DNA of 17,761 nucleotides from JANWKA01 sp035533815. Lineage in GTDB: Bacteria > Bacteroidota > Bacteroidia > Chitinophagales > Chitinophagaceae. The translations under genes and the position numbers were made by a program. Where the stretch lies: NCBI GenBank assembly GCA_035533815.1, contig DATLTB010000118.1, forward strand, positions 1 through 17,761, written 5' to 3'. Positions 7,201 through 14,595 of this stretch are shown piece after piece; the stretch's first letter is position 1, and every line of letters begins with the position of its first letter. The notes below the pieces were generated by a model, which saw nothing but the letters and a program-made list of their open reading frames with translations, made no database searches and was not told where the DNA came from.

Positions 7201-9366
7201 TGTTTTTGGATCGGTGATCAGGTCTGCACCGACATTCCACTGGTTGACCAAATCAAAAATTCTTTCCTGGAGTTCAATTTCATTGCTGTTAGCCGACAGT
7301 CTTTGCCCGATAGTCAGGTGCATCTGTTTTTTTTCGGTTTCCTGTAACAGGGAATAAATTGCCTGCTGGATCCGATCATGGGCAAATTTAAACTGACCAT
7401 CAATTGGAATGATGAGCCCTTCAATCAAAGGCTGACTTAACAAATCCTCAATGGTTTTTTCCCTGGCCTGCCGGATAAGTGAAATACTGCGGATATCGAA
7501 TCGGCTGCCCATGCAGGAGGCCGTCTTCAGGATATCGACAGTTTCGGCAGGAAGTTTCTGTACCAGCGTGGTCATCAGGTCAACTACATTGCCTGATACA
7601 TTCATCTGAAGGATCAGTTCTTTGTTCCACTTCCAGACATGATGTTCGAAATCAAAATATAAAAATCCTTCCTCATGTATGGATTTAAGGAATTGCTGGA
7701 CATAAAAGGCATTCCCTTTGGTCTTATGAAAGATGACCTCAGCCAATGAGTCCACATTATCCTGATTGGTACGCAAAGCATCCCCCACCAGGCTCCTTAC
7801 ATTGTCGTATGATAGGTCATCTAAAGCAATTTCAGCCAGGGAAATATTTTCATCTTTCAGTTCTTGGATTTTCCTTTTCAGCGGATGCTGGTCATCCACT
7901 TCATTATTTCTGTAAGCTCCGATGATCATCAGATTCCTGATCTCCCGTTCCTCCAGGAACAAACTGATCAGGTTGAGGGAAGAAGCGTCGATCCATTGAA
8001 GATCATCCAGAAAAATCACTAAAGGATTTTCAGGACAGGCAATAACCCTGATGAAGTTGCTCAGTTCATAATTAAACCGGTTCTGGGCTTCCTGACCTTT
8101 TAGTTCGGGAACTTCAGGTTGCCTGCCAATCAGGGTCTCCAGTCCTGGGATCAATTCGGCCAGTACAATCCCTGAATTACCAAGGGCCTCCCTTATCCTT
8201 TCCCTCCATTTTAATTGAAGGGCTTCGTCCCCAGCCATGAAATACCGCATCAATTCCGAAAAAGCCTGTACGAAAACAGTATATGGGGTATCCAGCTTGA
8301 TCTGATCGAATTTCCCCCGGATGAAGATACCTTTCTTATTAGTGATGGGTTTTTGCAACTCAGAGATAAGGGCAGATTTTCCACTGCCTGAATACCCGGA
8401 TACAAACAGCCCCAGTTTCCCACCCCCTGCACATTGATTGAATGCTTGAAACAAGGTATCAATCTCCAGTTCCCTCCCATACAGTTTCTGTTGCAGAAAG
8501 AATTTACCCGAAAAATCAGATTTGCCTAATTCAAAGGGTTCAATTCGACCACCCTTCTGCAACTGAACGATGCATGTCTCCAAATCGACCTTTACTCCGA
8601 ATGCTGACTGATACCTGTCTTCCGCATTTTTAGCTAATAGCTTCATTACGATTCCCGATAAGGCTAAGGGAATGTCAGTATTCAGTTGGCTCGGTGTAAG
8701 TGGGGTTTTAGCCAGGTGTGCATAAATCAGTTCCAACGGATCTTTGCTTTCAAAAGGAACAAATCCGGTTAATATCTGGTAGAGGATCACGCCGAATGAA
8801 TACAAATCTGCCCGGTTATCCACGATCCGATTGATGCGTCCTGTTTGCTCTGGCGAAATGTATTTCAGGGTTTCTATCTTGGATTCCGGATTCGGAGGAT
8901 CCGATTTTATGGTAATGGATGCCCTGCCAAGGTCAATGAAATAGATTTTATGCGTGGCCTTTTCAATCAATATATGAAAAGGGTTAATCCGCTTATGGAA
9001 TAAATTTTCCTTTTGAATATCAGCGAGAGCTGAAGCAATCTCGGCAGCAAGATGCAGGCGACCCTGGATGGATATATTTTCGGTTTCCAGAAAGGTGCTT
9101 AAATTCCCACCTTCTATAAATTCCAGGACTAATGCCTGATGGTTATCGAATGTAGTGCGTTGGAATGCCTTGCGGATGGAGCTGCACGAAGTAGCAGAAC
9201 AAATTTCAAATTCATTATCCAATTGCCCAAGTATGTCAACTGGCGGAAATTCTTCATTTAAAATCTTCAGACAAAATGGTTTGCTGAATTCATTTTTTTG
9301 ATCTAATACAATTAATGAATTACTCCCATAGTGGATCACATGGGTATGATCAATATCCTTAATCAT
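4285..9366 (-). CDS. Kinase-like / AAA ATPase / TPR-like / GAF / adenylate cyclase multidomain signalling protein
   Basis: This protein has 1693 residues and no membrane segments. Its domains in order are as follows. A protein-kinase-like domain (about 1-270) has K34, D145-L-G, S-P-E-Q (171-174) and D187 in A-D-L-Y-S-F-G, but the catalytic loop reads H124-K-R-I-N-P-F-H, lacking the catalytic Asp and Asn, so it is probably a pseudokinase. An AAA_16/STAND-like ATPase (about 290-700) has Walker A G-Y-S-G-S-G-K-S (324-331) and Walker B L-D-D (453-455). A long helical TPR-like region follows (about 720-1270), then GAF (about 1295-1465), a linker with L-L-L-N-I-L-P, and a class III cyclase (about 1510-1690). 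The cyclase has metal Asp1518 and Asp1562, base-selecting Lys1558 and Asp1633, and Asn1640/Arg1644. The Lys/Asp pair predicts ATP to cAMP. Similar proteins end in histidine kinases in Cyanobacteria. Start ATG at 9366. Likely a ligand- or partner-sensing switch that makes cAMP; the signal is unknown. Confidence 0.93.
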   Translation of the reverse strand: MIKDIDHTHVIHYGSNSLIVLDQKNEFSKPFCLKILNEEFPPVDILGQLDNEFEICSATSCSSIRKAFQRTTFDNHQALVLEFIEGGNLSTFLETENISIQGRLHLAAEIASALADIQKENLFHKRINPFHILIEKATHKIYFIDLGRASITIKSDPPNPESKIETLKYISPEQTGRINRIVDNRADLYSFGVILYQILTGFVPFESKDPLELIYAHLAKTPLTPSQLNTDIPLALSGIVMKLLAKNAEDRYQSAFGVKVDLETCIVQLQKGGRIEPFELGKSDFSGKFFLQQKLYGRELEIDTLFQAFNQCAGGGKLGLFVSGYSGSGKSALISELQKPITNKKGIFIRGKFDQIKLDTPYTVFVQAFSELMRYFMAGDEALQLKWRERIREALGNSGIVLAELIPGLETLIGRQPEVPELKGQEAQNRFNYELSNFIRVIACPENPLVIFLDDLQWIDASSLNLISLFLEEREIRNLMIIGAYRNNEVDDQHPLKRKIQELKDENISLAEIALDDLSYDNVRSLVGDALRTNQDNVDSLAEVIFHKTKGNAFYVQQFLKSIHEEGFLYFDFEHHVWKWNKELILQMNVSGNVVDLMTTLVQKLPAETVDILKTASCMGSRFDIRSISLIRQAREKTIEDLLSQPLIEGLIIPIDGQFKFAHDRIQQAIYSLLQETEKKQMHLTIGQRLSANSNEIELQERIFDLVNQWNVGADLITDPKTQFYLARLNEIAGRKAIASAAYSQALQYFTKGLVMLGNRGWEQQYDFALQLTGEAAEAAYLSAEYAQVEELVEKLQQNSRSLVDSVKGYEITIKKLIAQNKPLDAVKLGVFILKKIGLNLQLNPGKLTVLIDLIRTKWLLRGKNMDYFMGLPEMTDLEMSAAMRIFSDISSASFFAMPELVPLLVFKMISLTVKNGLSRKSPFSFVAYGYILSTYFGETDKGINFGQIALNLAKKLKADELNAPILVTYYGFLLHWRKPFEMMEGLEKAFKDALESGDIEYGCYLAHNIVYHFFLMGSPLQSLSKRSELLDQQIEKFGQDLTLKRMRIFRQSIFNLIDESTEPDLMKSQLVDESEMKLEEVSSNRYNEIYFQNLYLQKLMLAIVFNLPDAANRYAQIAGRFQESVRGTALYPQFYFYQFLAISGKYDGKRDSLKSADLKILNKCLELYKKYAKLCPQVFGHKFCLMEAEYSQIRGNIQEAKIKYDQALKAATENHMENDAAISWERAGQFFLRSGQELVARFYLQNAYKAYQRWGAEAKLKQMISRYPLIHNSSKYDLQEDILKDPHKKDTGDLDLATVMKASSALTGEIVLSRLLKKLMEVLLESAGAQRGFFITEREGVRYIEAEISIDQEEVKTLHSVPVNHSGLLAESIVNYVYLTREVVNLNDANQSQLFANDEYIRSHGGKSILCVPLLNQGKLQGIIYLDNDITSGTFTGERLALLRLLTGQIAISIENAMFYNDLENKVHLRTVELQQEKKKSDDLLLNILPERIATELKQTGRTTPRSYAQATVMFTDFLDFTLHSEKLTPEELVSRVDLCFRKFDEIISRFGLEKIKTIGDAYLCVSGLPNPEDHDPVNVVRAALEILHFIQSLKQQEGEGEDGSGYFDIRIGIHTGPLVAGVVGDKKFAYDIWGDTVNTAARIEQSSLSNKINISGETYSLIKEKFVCTFRGKQPAKNKGMIEMYFVEGPA

Positions 9367-9518
9367 TGCTGGGTATTGGCATAAATATACCCGTTATTTT
9401 AATAATTATTTTGTTTTAAATTGTTGTAGATTTAACTGAGGCGAAAAATGCTTTTCATTATTATAGCTTCCCCTTCAGAATAACCACTTCAGGGAATGAA
9501 TACAATATATAAATGCTG

Positions 9519-9552
9519 CCTGAAATAATTTCCGTTTCAGGTTTTCCTGAAA
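9519..9552. promoter_or_regulatory. Three alternating CCTGAAA / TTTCAGG repeats, possible operator
   Basis: In the 273-base divergent gap between the cyclase and the redox operon, CCTGAAA occurs at 9519-9525, its reverse complement TTTCAGG at 9535-9541 and CCTGAAA again at 9546-9552. The second and third form a perfect 7-bp hairpin with a TTTT loop; the first and second can pair as an alternative with a 9-base loop. This may be a regulator site set or two mutually exclusive hairpins in a leader. It lies 88 bases before the ATG at 9640. Confidence 0.45.
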
Positions 9553-9639
9553 TGCAGATATAATGAAAAATAATTAATATTAACCCTGTTTCAGCACTTT
9601 AAACCGGCCCATTCTTCCAATTTAAATTTATCTTTCCCC

Positions 9640-10905
9640 ATGATGACCAGGCAAAATCCGCTTACCCTGATCACTCCAGTAAGTACTGAACTCCTTATTC
9701 CATTAACAGCCCGCTTATTACAGATCAGGCAGGAAATTGAAACAGGGACACGCCAACCCTTTGAGGATTTGGATACTATCCATTATGCCCGCTGGATTAT
9801 TCTTCACCCTAAAGATATTGATTACACCTATCCAAGTTCCCCTGGTGTAAGGTTGGTATTTTCTTCAGATTTTGATGGGGATATCCAGTCACATCTCTCC
9901 CAATTGGCTGAGAAATGTCCCGCTTTTATTGACCAGATTTATTCCTGTTGTGAAGGATATCCGGATCCTGATACCCGGACTTTTACATCCCGGTTGGAAT
10001 ATTTGTCTCGATGGCAAGTAGCTTCTACCGCCTTTTTTGCAGGCGCCCCGGGGCGAAGCCTCAATCAGATTCGCCTTGAAAGTGGTTTGAGGAACTATAT
10101 ATGGAAATTTTTACAGGGAAATAAATGGAGCAATCAGACTTCTTCCCAGGTCTTTCAGGCTATCCAGCGGGAAATCAGCAGCCATCCGGAATTTCAGTGG
10201 GCCACAAAAAAAATAAAAACTCCTAAATTAAATCTGCTAGGTTTGGCTATACTGGGACTTGTCATGCTGATCATGCTTCCGGTAATCCTGCCCTGGATAC
10301 TCCTCATCCGGTTCTTTCACGAGAGCAAAGACCCGCCCCTGGGGCTATTGCCCAGCCAGGTAGATGAATCACACCTCAGGGAACTGGAAGAATATGAAGA
10401 CCTGCATAATCAGAACCAATTCACCCAGATCCTGGTCATGAAACCAGGTCGTGTCCGGCTTATCACATTACTCTCCATGATGAACTTTGCCAAGGTCCTC
10501 ATCCGCAACCTCTTCGTCCATGGAAAGCTGATGGGAATCCCAACTATTCATTTTGCTCGGTGGGTCATGATAGATAATCTAAAAGTCATGGTGTTCTTCA
10601 GCAATTTTGATGGAAGCTGGCAACAATACCTTGGGGATTTTATCGACAAGTCCGGCTGGGGGTTGACGGGGATTTGGAGCAATACGGTTAAGTTTCCCAA
10701 AACCAGGTTTTTATTCTGGGGAGGGGCCTATGATGAGGAACATTTCCTGGCCTGGAGCAGGTATTACCAAATCCCCACCCAGGTCTGGTATTGTGCTTAT
10801 CCACACTTGTCCATTAAAAATATCATCAATAATTCAGCTATCCGCCTGGGTTTGGGGAAACAGCTCAATGAGAGGCAGGCACAGGCATTCCTAAACCGTT
10901 TTTAA
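9640..10905 (+). CDS. Membrane-anchored protein with internally duplicated domain, unknown family
   Basis: This 421-residue protein of no named family I can recognise has two related halves on either side of a hydrophobic stretch. Half A (about 47-154) has I-H-Y-A-R-W (47-52), F-S-S-D-F-D-G-D (74-81), C-x-G-Y-P (104-108) and a final R-S-L-N-Q-I-R helix. Half B (about 303-405) has I-H-F-A-R-W (303-308), F-F-S-N-F-D-G-S (319-326) and a matching A-Y-P-x-x-S-I-K-N-I helix. The middle (about 197-226) is strongly hydrophobic, giving one long or two short membrane segments. The alternating pattern is compatible with paired ferredoxin-like domains such as those of the dimeric alpha/beta-barrel group, to which DyP and chlorite dismutase also belong; this is inference. 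It lies 10 bases before the DyP peroxidase gene, clearly the same transcript, so a partner, membrane anchor or substrate-delivery role is likely. Two adjacent ATGs begin the gene. Confidence 0.85.
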   Translation: MMTRQNPLTLITPVSTELLIPLTARLLQIRQEIETGTRQPFEDLDTIHYARWIILHPKDIDYTYPSSPGVRLVFSSDFDGDIQSHLSQLAEKCPAFIDQIYSCCEGYPDPDTRTFTSRLEYLSRWQVASTAFFAGAPGRSLNQIRLESGLRNYIWKFLQGNKWSNQTSSQVFQAIQREISSHPEFQWATKKIKTPKLNLLGLAILGLVMLIMLPVILPWILLIRFFHESKDPPLGLLPSQVDESHLRELEEYEDLHNQNQFTQILVMKPGRVRLITLLSMMNFAKVLIRNLFVHGKLMGIPTIHFARWVMIDNLKVMVFFSNFDGSWQQYLGDFIDKSGWGLTGIWSNTVKFPKTRFLFWGGAYDEEHFLAWSRYYQIPTQVWYCAYPHLSIKNIINNSAIRLGLGKQLNERQAQAFLNRF

Positions 10906-10915
10906 CCCTATTTAC

Positions 10916-12325
10916 ATGGAGACATTAGAATTAGACGATATCCAGGGTTATATAATCCGGGGATATAAACATATGCGACATTCCAGGTACCTATTACTTC
11001 AGGTGACCGATCAGGTAAAAGCCCGTGCCTTTATCGGGCAAATCAGCCCCCTGCTCACCAATGTTACCCATTACGCCAAAACCAGTTGTCTCAATATTGC
11101 CTTTACTCCGCTGGGATTGAGCGCATTAGGTCTTAAAGAAAGCAACCTGCAGAATTTCCCCAGGGAGTTCAGGGAAGGAATGACTACTCCTCACAGGCAA
11201 AGGTTGTTGGGGGATGAAGATACCAGTTCACCTGAAAAATGGCTTTGGGGGGGTCCCAGAAATGAAGAAATGCATATACTGTTCATGATATTCGGTGCTG
11301 AAAAGGGTACTGTGATGAACCATTATAATAAATTCCATACCCAGTTTTCACAATCAGGGCTCAACGAGATATGGCAAATGGACGGACAAACCTTGCCTCG
11401 TAATAAAGAACATTTCGGATTCAGGGACGGTATATCCCAACCCATCATTAAAGGAAGCGGAAAGACCGGTCCGGATAATGATTATATTAATGCCGGTGAA
11501 TTTATTTTAGGATACCGCAATGAATACGAAGTGTATCCGGATACCCCTTTGCTGGCAGAGGACCAAGGTAATCCTTCCTTATTAGCTGAAGCCCATGACA
11601 ATTCAGGGAAAAAAGATCTGGGTCGTAACGGAAGCTATATGGTGATGCGGCAATTACAGCAGGATGTCGACGGGTACTGGACCTTTCTTAATGAAAAAAC
11701 CAAAAATGAAAACGGAAGTGTGAATCCGCTGGAAAGTTCGAAACTGGCAGCAAAAATGATGGGGCGCTGGCCTAGTGGTGCTCCTATCCTGAAATTTCCC
11801 GACAGCGATCCGGGACATGTAAGCGATGATAATGATTTTAACTATGCCAAAATCGATCCCGATGGCATGCGATGCCCATTTGGATCCCACCTTCGCCGAA
11901 CCAATCCCAGGGACAGTTTTGAGGATAACAACAAAGGGAAATCTCTCAGGCTCACAAAACGGCACCGGATCATCAGGAGGGCCAGGCTTTACGGAGTTCC
12001 ATATGAGGGATCACCCTTTCACCATACCCCGGAAGGAGAAGTCGGGTTACTGTTCTCTTGTTTTAATGCAGATATTTCCAGGCAATTTGAATTCATCCAA
12101 TATACCTGGGCTAATTATCCCAAATTCAAGCAACTCTATAATGACCCCGATCCGATTATCGGGGTCAGGGAAACTGCAGAACCGGGAACGGAACAGAACT
12201 TTACCATCCCAAGCCAACCGGTAAATACTTATATCACTGGTTTAAAAAGGTTTGTAACGGTTAAAGGAGGAGGATACTTCTTTTTCCCCTCTATAACCGC
12301 AGTGAAGTTTCTCAGCACCCTTTAA
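10916..12325 (+). CDS. DyP-type heme peroxidase
   Basis: This dye-decolorizing-type peroxidase would use H2O2 or organic hydroperoxides to oxidise substrates through heme. The 469-residue protein starts with the typical D-I-Q-G-Y-I-I-R-G-Y strand. It has the distal G-F-R-D-G-I-S-Q-P motif with Asp171, and the proximal motif C-P-F-G-S-H-L-R-R-T-N-P-R with heme ligand His325. The basic H-R-I-I-R-R segment (350-355) probably supplies the distal Arg. No Tat or Sec signal and no encapsulin-targeting tail were noted, so it is predicted cytosolic unless held at the membrane by the upstream protein. Its length is at the long end, nearer to the larger C/D classes than to the roughly 300-residue B class. 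It is second in a two-gene operon (10-base gap). Its TAA interlocks with the stop of the convergent SnoaL gene. The physiological substrate is unknown. Confidence 0.95.
   Translation: METLELDDIQGYIIRGYKHMRHSRYLLLQVTDQVKARAFIGQISPLLTNVTHYAKTSCLNIAFTPLGLSALGLKESNLQNFPREFREGMTTPHRQRLLGDEDTSSPEKWLWGGPRNEEMHILFMIFGAEKGTVMNHYNKFHTQFSQSGLNEIWQMDGQTLPRNKEHFGFRDGISQPIIKGSGKTGPDNDYINAGEFILGYRNEYEVYPDTPLLAEDQGNPSLLAEAHDNSGKKDLGRNGSYMVMRQLQQDVDGYWTFLNEKTKNENGSVNPLESSKLAAKMMGRWPSGAPILKFPDSDPGHVSDDNDFNYAKIDPDGMRCPFGSHLRRTNPRDSFEDNNKGKSLRLTKRHRIIRRARLYGVPYEGSPFHHTPEGEVGLLFSCFNADISRQFEFIQYTWANYPKFKQLYNDPDPIIGVRETAEPGTEQNFTIPSQPVNTYITGLKRFVTVKGGGYFFFPSITAVKFLSTL
12142..12167. repeat. Perfect 10-bp stem hairpin inside the 3' end of the DyP gene
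   Basis: TGACCCCGAT and ATCGGGGTCA form a perfect GC-rich 10-bp stem with a 6-base loop, within the codons for D-P-D-P-I-I-G-V. It lies about 155 bases before the DyP stop and 155 bases past the end of the convergent SnoaL gene. It could act on transcripts from either side (pausing or 3'-end protection) or be chance. Confidence 0.5.
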
Positions 12326-12723
12326 TGCATAAAAGCCTGGGCAATTGCATGGGTGTCCATGTATACCTGGATCCTGATGATCTTTCCATTACTCAGGGTA
12401 AATGCCTGGACCCAATCGGTTGAATAGGTCTTGCCGGTGGGAATTACATTCACGGAATCCTTTCCCATAACCACCACCATATCCCCGCTTGAGCAAAATG
12501 ATTGCGGAATAAAGCTAGTCACCTTGATGTATTGGGCCTCTAAAGCAAACATCTTCCCAATCCCGGATAACCCTTCAAAGCTGCCAGCAAAGGGAATATC
12601 TGGTGCGCCAGGCTCCAGCCAGACTACGGAAGGATCAAAAAAATTCATCAAAGCTTCTTTATTCCCTGAGGCAAAACTTTGATACATCTGTTGAATGATT
12701 TGTAGATTATTTGGATTATCCAT
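12322..12723 (-). CDS. SnoaL-like (NTF2-fold) protein
   Basis: This 133-residue single-domain protein has the SnoaL/NTF2-like pattern: an N-terminal helix N-x-x-I-I-Q-Q-M-Y-Q-S-F-A-S-G-N, then F-F-D-P-S-V-V-W, a strand with V-V-V-M-G-K-D, and the closing F-x-L-S-N-G-K-I-I-R-I-Q-V-Y-M-D-T. The cone-shaped fold binds small hydrophobic molecules. Members include polyketide cyclases, epoxide hydrolases and many binding proteins without known activity, so the reaction cannot be assigned. Its ATG lies inside the end of the catalase-like gene (8-base overlap), so the two are translationally coupled. Its stop interlocks with that of the convergent DyP gene. Placement suggests it acts on, or binds, a product of the neighbouring heme enzymes. 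Fold likely; function inferred only from context. Confidence 0.85.
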   Translation of the reverse strand: MDNPNNLQIIQQMYQSFASGNKEALMNFFDPSVVWLEPGAPDIPFAGSFEGLSGIGKMFALEAQYIKVTSFIPQSFCSSGDMVVVMGKDSVNVIPTGKTYSTDWVQAFTLSNGKIIRIQVYMDTHAIAQAFMH

Positions 12724-13786
12724 TTGAGTTTATTTTAATTCCGGAATAAAAATGAGCATCTGCAACAGGCTCAGTTACAGGAATGTGATTCCTTTCATGC
12801 CTGAACTTGTACAGGGCAATATATATTTGCCTCCTGGCCCGATTAAATCCGCCTAGGGGAAAATGTTCATATAAACAATGCCAGGAATTAAAGGACAAAT
12901 TATCTCCAAACTCCCTTTGTTCGGGAGTATCAAATAGCTGAGCGGGGATCCGAAGGGTGGCGACTTTTATGAAGGGAGAAGTCCACACCAGCGTTGGATT
13001 TTCAATAGGCATTTTTACAGGATCCAGCTGAAACTGAATGCAAAAATCATAATTAATATCCCTTTTGGCAAGTGTGGCCACCATATTGGCTCTTAGGAAA
13101 TCGTCTTTTTTTGGATCAGTATATTCCAGTTGGTTGGAAGGGGAAGGGCGCAGATGATATTTCACTGCCCTGTCCTTATCTCCAAAACGAAAGGGAATCG
13201 TACTGAAATATGGAATGGAAAATGGATGAGTACAGGGGATTAGTGATTTAATGGTCCTTGCAGTGACTCCAAAATGGACCGGATTAAGTAGATATAAGAT
13301 CAGATTGATCAGGTAAGGAGAAGTGGCTGCCTTCAGTTCCGGCCGGAACTGAGCCAGGTCCCTGGCCAGAAAAGCAGGAGAACTCAGGAAAATAAAATCC
13401 TGTGTTTGCCTCTCTATGGGGCTTTCGAGTATTTTTTCCCCCTGAACGCCCATGAGTTTAATGGCCACTCCGCGTATATCCCTTTTACGGTCCGGATGGA
13501 CCCGGGTATTGCCATTGGAGAACCTGACCCAGCACGGAAAAGACCTTTGGGTTCTGAATACTCCTACCCGAAGTTCTTCAGGTAGATCAGATTCTACGAT
13601 AAACTCGGCTTTCACCGCCCCATGCATTTTTGGATGAATTTGTCTTAAAGTTTTAGTATTCACATATAACCTTTCTAATTGGGCTTCCAGTTCGTGGACC
13701 ATTTCATCAATGATTTCCTGTTCACTTTCCGGAGGATATTCATGACCTAATAATAATTTTCCATTTGAAACAGCCCTAGTGCTCAT
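12716..13786 (-). CDS. Catalase-like heme protein (y4iL-type)
   Basis: This 356-residue protein contains a catalase-fold core much shorter than true catalases (about 480 or more). Visible motifs are H51-P-K-M-H-G (H51 aligns with the distal His), R-F-S-N-G (88-92), D-I-R-G-V-A-I-K (103-110), F-L-S-S-P-A-F-L-A-R-D (133-143), and the C-terminal R318-x-x-x-Y322-x6-R329. The last spacing equals the bovine R354/Y358/R365 heme-ligand set, so heme binding is expected. It lacks the classical R-L-F-S-Y-x-D-T wording and tetramer extensions. Catalase-like proteins in this group are mostly uncharacterised. The same fold includes coral allene oxide synthase, which acts on fatty-acid hydroperoxides, so a role other than H2O2 dismutation is plausible. 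It is first in an operon with the SnoaL gene and converges on the DyP operon. No signal peptide is seen. Confidence 0.88.
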   Translation of the reverse strand: MSTRAVSNGKLLLGHEYPPESEQEIIDEMVHELEAQLERLYVNTKTLRQIHPKMHGAVKAEFIVESDLPEELRVGVFRTQRSFPCWVRFSNGNTRVHPDRKRDIRGVAIKLMGVQGEKILESPIERQTQDFIFLSSPAFLARDLAQFRPELKAATSPYLINLILYLLNPVHFGVTARTIKSLIPCTHPFSIPYFSTIPFRFGDKDRAVKYHLRPSPSNQLEYTDPKKDDFLRANMVATLAKRDINYDFCIQFQLDPVKMPIENPTLVWTSPFIKVATLRIPAQLFDTPEQREFGDNLSFNSWHCLYEHFPLGGFNRARRQIYIALYKFRHERNHIPVTEPVADAHFYSGIKINSNG

Positions 13787-14595
13787 AATTTATCGTTATA
13801 GTGAAATAATTTTACAGGGAGGAGGGTCTAAGATACTCAAATTATGGAATTAAGTCCATTTTTCAGTATTCCCTTGTTTTAGAATAACTATTTTTCCCGG
13901 CAGACTTTACAGGATGCCAAAACCTAAAAAGACAAGATTTAGTAGGACAAGGTTATTATTTTAATTTAACGGATAAAAATAATTTTTTCTCAGGGACTTC
14001 CTAAGCCCTGAATCCACGCAGCCTCCATAAACCCATAACATAGCCAGAAGGAGTTTCTTTGTGCAAGGGAACAATTTACATTCCAAAAAGACATTCCATA
14101 GGTGCCAATAATTTATGAGTGATTGGGGGAACCTGGAGGTATGTTTTCCCGAAATATGTGCAATCAGGGTAATCCTTCCGGGAATACGCGGATCAGCAGG
14201 TTTACACCAGAGATTACCCACAGGGGAAGCATCATAAGGTAAGCCGCCAAATTCAATAATCCCTCAGACCCGGAACTCCTGACTTACCCCTTTTTCAGCA
14301 GGCATTGACGGTATCATGATCAGGAAAACTCCATCATTGTTCACAAGGATTTATGCTTAAAATGACATTGTATCCGCCGGTATAGTAATTCACAAATAGA
14401 AAATCCAAATAATAAAGTGCTTTTGAAAAATGGAATCCAATGTATTTCAGGTAGATCTGCCGGTAAACCAGGATTTTAGAGTATACATCAACCCCTGGCT
14501 CCCAGGACGAATCAAAGGCTATTGCTTATCTTTATCCCAGCCACCCTTGAATCCCGGGACTTTAAATTTTATGTATTTACTTAATCTGAAATAAT
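13787..14595. other. Long intergenic region with possible gene remnants
   Basis: These 809 bases lie between the divergent catalase-like and DUF2130 genes and must hold both promoters. The minus strand has an open frame at about 13961-14263 with no ATG (only a GTG at 14221) and a C- and W-rich, unconvincing product. Another, at 14341-14525, has 61 codons without a stop and no ATG. Either could be a decayed fragment. A 6-bp hairpin (TCAGGG/CCCTGA) lies at about 13989-14010. No RNA gene was recognised. Confidence 0.4.

Noticed and set aside
13961..14221. Minus-strand 86-codon frame after the catalase-like gene
   Set aside because: The start is GTG, it is rich in Cys and Trp, and it has no recognisable motif; treated only as a possible remnant.
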